The position numbers were made by a program, and so were the translations under genes. The notes under the pieces are model-generated. The model was not told where the DNA came from. It ran no database searches and saw nothing but the letters and a program-made list of their open reading frames with translations. From Phoronis australis (lineage: Eukaryota > Phoronida > Phoronidae), in the NCBI GenBank assembly GCA_002633005.1, contig NMRA01000163.1, positions 561,961 to 625,960 on the forward strand: a DNA stretch of 64,000 nt, written 5' to 3'. Of the stretch, positions 60,201 to 64,000 are shown piece after piece; position 1 is the stretch's first letter; each line of letters starts with the position of its first letter.

Positions 60201-61212
60201 GTAAAACGTACTGTCTGTTTGTCGACTTTAGGCAAGTAGGCGGAGCTTGCGATAGGTCAATTACGAAAGGAACAGTGTCGTGTGCGAAAATAAAGGCAAC
60301 TCTAGAGAAGAAATAGTATTGGGTGACATCATGAGAACGTTGCAACAAAAGTTTGTGGTATTGCGTTACAGTGAGGAGAATATAACAACTAGGAATATTG
60401 CATGAGTCACTGTTAATGAGATATTTTAGCTACGCTCTTCCAAAAATAGTTGCTAAACGTCGGTTTTGTTAAGGAAGAGAATCGTTTGTTTGATCTTACA
60501 GTGTACCTTTGTAGGGTCCCGTCGGTGACCAAATGGTTTCTATGGCATTGGCAACACCCGACAACTTTGTACTAAAACCACAGCGGGAAGGAGGGGGAAA
60601 TAACCTGCATGGTCAAGACATGGTGCCCCTGCTGAAAGAAATTCAGCATTCAGAAGAAAGGAATGCTTATGTATTAATGGAGTTGATTAAACCATGGGTA
60701 GTCAGGAATGTTTTCATTATGCCTGGATTGCCGGTAACTTCTGGTGACGTAACAGGAGAATTAGGCGTATTTGGTGTTCTACTAGCGTAAGTTTCGAGCT
60801 CAGTTTTCTTACATAGCTTGCCACGTACACTGCACTTTACTGTGGATGACCAATTATGGAAATCTAATGTCTTTGTATCAGCAAAATCACCGCGGTAATT
60901 CCCGTGGTCTTTACGGCGAGGTTACCCTTCTGTAGTGAATGTCTTTCGTTAGCTGTAATTCTTTTGAACTTTCTGTTTGTAAAGTAACCTTTGTAAAACC
61001 TGCTGTAGATGTCGAACCGGCAAATCAAAGCCATGCGTTATTGTCTTTTTATAACTCCACAAGGCTCTCGAATCTACCTTTTCAGGTATGAGGACGAAGT
61101 AATTGAGAACAGGTTTGTTGGGACTTTGTTGAGAACAAAGTTCTCAGATGTGAAAGAGAGTCGTGTTTTAATTCGAGCTGCTTGCGTCGATTCTCCTTTG
61201 CTGGTAGACTAG
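45117..61212 (+). CDS. Glutathione synthetase paralogue, copy B (11 coding exons, 481 aa)
   Basis: Exons: 45117-45204, 47803-47989, 50063-50138, 50854-50993, 51563-51617, 53154-53227, 53783-53947, 56756-56825, 59038-59229, 60515-60786, 61086-61212. Each equals its GSS-A counterpart in length and phase, all junctions are GT/AG, and there is no internal stop. Retained (human numbering): R125, E144, N146, N216, Q220, R267, Y270, K305, K364, E368, R450, K452. Changed: the ATP-contacting Tyr375 is His (NNLHGQ), and the glycine-site loop GGVAAG is SRVLIR. The Ala-to-Leu change is at the position that is Leu in legume homoglutathione synthetase (GGVLPG). The protein may ligate gamma-glutamylcysteine to another amino acid, act as a partner for GSS-A (GSS is a dimer), or be inactive. 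The open frame and intact splice sites argue that it is expressed as protein. An acceptor (attccag, ending 45101) 15 bases before the ATG implies a 5' UTR intron like that of GSS-A. Confidence 0.92.
46922..47122 (-). other. Unassigned minus-strand open frame in GSS-B intron 1
   Basis: A 66-codon frame beginning MDMIDVDIKRELNTYDK, with a His/Gly/Asp-rich second half. Its composition is less random than neighbouring frames, but no domain is recognised and no flanking exon was found. It may be a transposon or host-gene exon remnant, or chance. Confidence 0.15.
47803..47989 (+). CDS. GSS-B exon 2
   Basis: Acceptor gttacag; donor AAAAG|GTAATG. Encodes ITVRTPEAPEISNKAMHVSM, TMFPSPVKRQFYNEALALQ and EFNLLMFRVACDHDFLEHCL. 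Confidence 0.95.
50063..50138 (+). CDS. GSS-B exon 3
   Basis: Acceptor tttacag; donor CTCAG|GTAGTC. Encodes VIKVDSYTRGLWDIYQSVRK then EGVTQ. Phase 0 at its 3' end. Confidence 0.95.
50854..50993 (+). CDS. GSS-B exon 4 (substrate and Mg2+ site)
   Basis: Acceptor ttccag; donor CACAG|GTTTGT. R125 (CLFRNDFM) and the Mg2+ ligands E144 and N146 (LKQVEFNVIASS) are retained. T147 of GSS-A and human is Val here. Confidence 0.95.
51563..51617 (+). CDS. GSS-B exon 5
   Basis: Acceptor ttttacag; donor AGTCGG|GTATGT. Encodes FLMSSYLGVFGEDTLNSR (18 residues). Confidence 0.9.
53154..53227 (+). CDS. GSS-B exon 6
   Basis: Acceptor ttcttag; donor GAAAG|GTACAT. Encodes LPQNDPNEGMAKGLVKAWQL then FGQE, with a split Ser codon at the end. 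Confidence 0.95.
53783..53947 (+). CDS. GSS-B exon 7 (RNIFDQR motif)
   Basis: Acceptor tttttcag; donor GTCAT|GTAAGT. Contains ILLVCSQEIRNIFDQRQLEI, keeping the Asn and Gln of the substrate site, then IIRLDSRIKVIRRSLRQV. The preceding loop (CSQEI) differs from copy A (EGES). Confidence 0.95.
56756..56825 (+). CDS. GSS-B exon 8
   Basis: Acceptor tttcag; donor GAAAAG|GTTAGT. Encodes DDNTVAVTYFRSGYTHRAYP then SEK, with the substrate-site Arg and Tyr retained. Confidence 0.95.
59038..59229 (+). CDS. GSS-B exon 9 (near-identical to copy A)
   Basis: Acceptor attgtag; donor GAAACT|GTACGT. Protein identical to GSS-A exon 9 except Phe for Tyr in GQFSLET. The identity also continues into both flanking introns. 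Confidence 0.95.
60515..60786 (+). CDS. GSS-B exon 10 (glycine-rich loop, Tyr-to-His)
   Basis: Acceptor ctttgtag; donor CTAGC|GTAAGT. Contains NFVLKPQREGGGNNLHGQDM: K370, E374 and the canonical GGGNN are present, but H381 replaces the Tyr equivalent to human Y375. By hand count 67 of 91 residues match GSS-A exon 10. Confidence 0.95.
61086..61212 (+). CDS. GSS-B exon 11 (diverged amino-acid loop)
   Basis: Acceptor ttttcag; stop TAG at 61210-61212. Contains NRFVGTLLRTKFSDVKE, keeping R456 and K458, then SRVLIR (465-470, bases 61159-61176) in place of GGIAVG, and ends AACVDSPLLVD. All six loop residues differ from copy A while the flanks align without gaps. Confidence 0.95.
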
Positions 61213-61216
61213 CCAG

Positions 61217-61930
61217 GTAAGTTATTTTTGGCATTCGATGCCAAAAAGTGTGTGTTCATTCCAATTGTAAAAAGCCGAATATTTTCTAAAATATCGGCGT
61301 TTCTTTGCCATAGGGCTAATGTGTATTTTCTAAAAGTTTTTATTCAATAACAAATAGAAGCTTCCACGAAAATGGAGAATATCATGTTTACGTGAGGTGT
61401 CCATACATTTACTCTTGACTATTTCAAGTTATCCCCCCTATTTGACTTCATACGTTCAAGAGTTATGTGGTCGATTCTTTCAGCCTTATTATCAGATGTG
61501 ATCTTTGCACGTGCATGGTTATCATAAAGGCACTTCATGGTGGAAATGACCCGCTTTTAAAAATGTCACAAGTTAGGAAAGTTTTCAAGAGCAAATTATT
61601 TCGTAATCAACGTAAAACTAGTCCACGAATTCACCATTCTTTGCACCTGCAGTAGTGTCCTGCGTTTAAGACACAATGCATACAACTGCTTACTGAGTCA
61701 CAATCCAATTAAGCAGCAAATAAATTTTCGGAAAAACGTTTTTCCGTATTTCCTTCTTCCTGGAATGTTGCTGTTGCCTTTAAAGTTCTACGTGTGACCA
61801 GCACCTATCAAATCATGAATGGTATGGCGCAATAGTTCTACAACTTGTCAACCATAACTTCTGAAATTCCAGTTAAAGCGAAGGGGTTTATTTCAACAAG
61901 ATGAGTTACTGGCCTGTGTTTCTATTGCAG
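61217..61930 (+). other. Probable 3' UTR intron of GSS-B
   Basis: A strong donor (CCAG|GTAAGT) lies four bases after the stop codon, and a strong acceptor (ttctattgcag, ending 61930) follows 0.7 kb later. The sequence after the acceptor (GTTGTG, then CTAGT) resembles the GSS-A 3' UTR just past its stop (GTTGTG, then CTAGTT), where there is no intron. This suggests an insertion-type intron in copy B. An intron this close to the stop should not trigger nonsense-mediated decay. A poly(A) signal inside it (61719) could give an unspliced short form. Confidence 0.5.
61719..61724 (+). terminator. Possible poly(A) signal, GSS-B
   Basis: AATAAA about 0.5 kb after the stop; it would be used only if the proposed 3' UTR intron is retained. 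Another AATAAA follows near 62424. Confidence 0.3.
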
Positions 61931-61934
61931 GTTG

Positions 61935-62940
61935 TGTTCTAGTGGTATCCAACAAATGCATTTAGGTCACGGCTACCATATAGGCTACCGTTGTGAAGTT
62001 CCAAAAGCGCAATGTCAATATGGCGAGAGTCCTTTGCAAATACATGTATAGTTACGCCAACAGACTCTCTACTATTTTTTTTTTGGTCATATTTCACTGC
62101 ACCATGTAAAGCTGCATTATCAAGACGGGGGTCATGAGGAAGCAAACAAATTACTGCGCGCAGCAGTATGTCCTTGATACCAAGCCTTTCAACCCATTTA
62201 TGGATTAAACCAGCCCATCGCACGGGTGGCTGAGCGATTCAAACATTAGTTGGTTCGCATTTTATCATTATACTGTGTTAGGCGGCAACGAACCAGGTGC
62301 GCCGGTAGAAAAGCTACACCAACGCAATTTGACTGCATTTGACAGTTATTTAGTGTCCCCGTTACCGTATCGATTCATAGTTCCACATTCATATGTTAAT
62401 TATTAGATACTGCTCAAGAAAATGAAATAAAAATTGTGAAACGTATTGAATATTATAACTAATGTACTTTGGTTGACCTACTAAGGCAATGTGTACTTCT
62501 ATCAGCCGAGCCACAGTCACATTTCAGTCTTCAGTCTTTTGTTCTCTATCGTTGGTCTGCATTGCAAGTACTTCAAGGCATTTATTCACACCCCAAGATG
62601 GTGGGCTATCGTAATGTTTACACGTTCCCGCGACTTGATTGGTTGATCGACATGTGGGAACTGCCCAGTTTTCTCACTGGTCCTCGCCGACCGACTGGAC
62701 CTACATGTATAGCCACACCAGTGTTACCTAGCAGGCTCAGCCGTACATTCTATTAGTATAAAGTAGCCAAATACATGTATCTACAAAACTACAGAAATTA
62801 ACTTTGTAAATGAATATGTTTTCTGATAGCTGAAAACTTTGATTTTTGATTTTGTACCGAACTGTCATTAGTTGGGTCACGTGACTATGTCTCGTTTGTA
62901 AAATTTAGTCAGAAAGAAAGGTACTAGATACATATAACCC
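61935..62940. other. Downstream of GSS-B, nothing further recognised
   Basis: Probably holds the end of the GSS-B 3' UTR. A 94-codon minus-strand frame and a 95-codon plus-strand frame lack recognisable domains. Confidence 0.4.
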
Positions 62941-62942
62941 CA

Positions 62943-63958
62943 TGGGCGTGTATTCGGAAAATGAAAATTTTCAGGCGTTCCAGTAACACCAAATAAACGT
63001 CCGGGCGTTTATTCGGAAAAGGGGGCGTGTAAACGGAAAGTCATAGCCTCGAATAGTATGGAATGAATATCAGCGATTTTTGCATAAAACTGTGCTTTTT
63101 AAATTTAAGTTAATAAATACATAGTTCGCCAACATTTTGTTCGTTTTGATCGTAATCTATTTTGCCCGGGGTACGCCACGAGCTATGTTGAAGAGTAAAA
63201 CAAGATGAGGATTGCGAAAAACGTCATTTATTATGACGTACGTAGCAGAACTTAAGAGGACTCTGTAAGGTGGGCACCAAAAAAACGTCACCGGCGTGTA
63301 CAATGAATTGCCCTAATGACGGAACCAAAAACAAAAGACTTGGGAGTTGCCTGAAGGGCCTAAAGAAAATGTAGAAAGAAAAGACTATAAACTAACAAAA
63401 AAATTGAAAAAGGCATAACAGGTAATGTATAATGAGAATTTTTTTTGAACAAACACCCGGGATGGAAGGTGGGAAAAATGCAGAGTAAAAACTTAGCTCT
63501 TGTAGAAAACGAGGTAGGTGCCGGGCTGAATGAGCTAGACCACGTTTAACTGAATAAAGGAAATATGAGCGACCATTTATAAATTATAAATGCTCCACAA
63601 CATAACGCTAAATCGTCGTGAGAGACCGTCCGGAGTTTGTACATTGTATACGATGCAACTCCGGGCGGTCTGGGGTCAACAGAAAACCACAGTTCAACTG
63701 TGAGTCTACACCAATGTGACAAACGAGAGTAGTTCTACTTGCTATGTCAGCTGCGGGTATGCTTATCTCCTTTATGACACACAATGTGTGACTGGGCAAA
63801 GCGTTTTCAAAATAATGTGGATAAATCAGCGGGGTGTGAGACCCTAAAGTCCCTGTGAAGTCGTCACGACATTTCTACGTTATGAAAACTGATTTTGTGG
63901 CTAAAAGTTGACGTTGAGTGGAATTTTTAAGAGGAAATTTTCCAAATAAACGCCTCAC
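62943..63958. repeat. Repeats with GGGCGTNTATTCGG / CCAAATAAACG ends
   Basis: GGGCGTGTATTCGG (62944), CCAAATAAACGTCCGGGCGTTTATTCGG-type palindrome (about 62990-63017), GGGCGTGTAAACGG (63023), and an inverted CCAAATAAACGCCT near 63943. These inverted ends suggest one short (about 60 bp) and one longer (about 0.95 kb) non-autonomous element side by side. Confidence 0.4.
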
Positions 63959-64000
63959 TATCTGGACACTTGATACCAGAAGTTGTAATACCAAATAAGC

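Noticed and set aside
45117-61212. GSS-B as a processed or dead pseudogene
   Set aside because: It has ten introns with good splice sites, an uninterrupted 481-codon frame and most catalytic residues; only the loop changes raise doubt about activity.
45117-61212. GSS-B as an assembly duplicate (second haplotype) of GSS-A
   Set aside because: Exons other than exon 9 differ by about a quarter to a third at protein level in those counted, and introns are unrelated, far beyond allelic variation.
61939-62223. 94-codon minus-strand open frame downstream of GSS-B
   Set aside because: No recognisable domain, no flanking exon, and it overlaps the probable GSS-B 3' UTR; likely chance.
1-64000. CRISPR array, operon or bacterial gene cluster
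   Set aside because: No regularly spaced identical repeats and no prokaryotic gene layout; the window is intron-rich animal DNA.

Overview
This is eukaryotic, metazoan genomic DNA: short exons with GT/AG introns, AATAAA poly(A) signals, moderate A+T content, many decayed transposable elements, and two assembly gaps (N runs at 12568-12723 and 40267-40462). Interspersed repeats rich in 'aggccta' and 'acatgta' words and the intron-rich gene structure suggest a marine invertebrate, perhaps a hemichordate, echinoderm or other non-vertebrate deuterostome. The phylum is not proven by anything here.

Three genes, all on the + strand, can be reconstructed exon by exon. (1) 3320-8143: a four-exon gene for a 306-residue protein with a lysine-rich N-terminus, two EF-hand-like loops and a conserved-looking C-terminal region that resembles a ubiquitin-like fold. 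I do not recognise its name. (2) 16489-32181: an eleven-exon glutathione synthetase (GSS-A, 481 residues). (3) 45117-61212: a second complete eleven-exon glutathione synthetase (GSS-B, 481 residues). The two GSS genes are head-to-tail paralogues with identical lengths for every coding exon (88/187/76/140/55/74/165/70/192/272/127 nt) and identical intron phases, but mostly different intron sequences, so the duplication is old. Glutathione synthetase joins gamma-glutamylcysteine and glycine using ATP, the last step of glutathione synthesis.

The most interesting signal is divergence of GSS-B in the C-terminal loop that contacts the incoming amino acid. GSS-A keeps a GGIAVG loop (human GGVAAG), while GSS-B has SRVLIR. 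Its Ala-to-Leu change falls at one of the two positions that distinguish legume homoglutathione synthetase (GGVLPG) from ordinary glutathione synthetase. GSS-B also has His for the ATP-contacting Tyr of the glycine-rich loop. It may therefore use a different acceptor amino acid, or have lost activity while keeping an open reading frame. Against this background, exon 9 and its flanking introns are almost identical between the two genes, which looks like a local gene-conversion tract.

The remainder is introns and intergenic DNA. By region: 1-3.2 kb has no gene (one tRNA-like stretch); 3.3-8.5 kb is the EF-hand gene, with a LINE remnant in intron 1 and a MITE-like element in intron 3; 8.6-14.8 kb is intergenic, with a minisatellite (11.65-12.12 kb) and a gap; 14.1-16.4 kb is the presumed promoter region of GSS-A; 16.5-32.3 kb is GSS-A, whose introns carry a minisatellite, a palindromic element, a duplicated 0.35 kb repeat and a tRNA-derived SINE; 32.3-45.1 kb is repeat-dense intergenic DNA (decayed satellite split by a 1.2 kb insertion, palindromic tRNA-like element, paired 0.36 kb direct repeats around a gap, hAT-like MITE); 45.1-61.2 kb is GSS-B; 61.2-64 kb is its probable spliced 3' UTR and flanking repeats.
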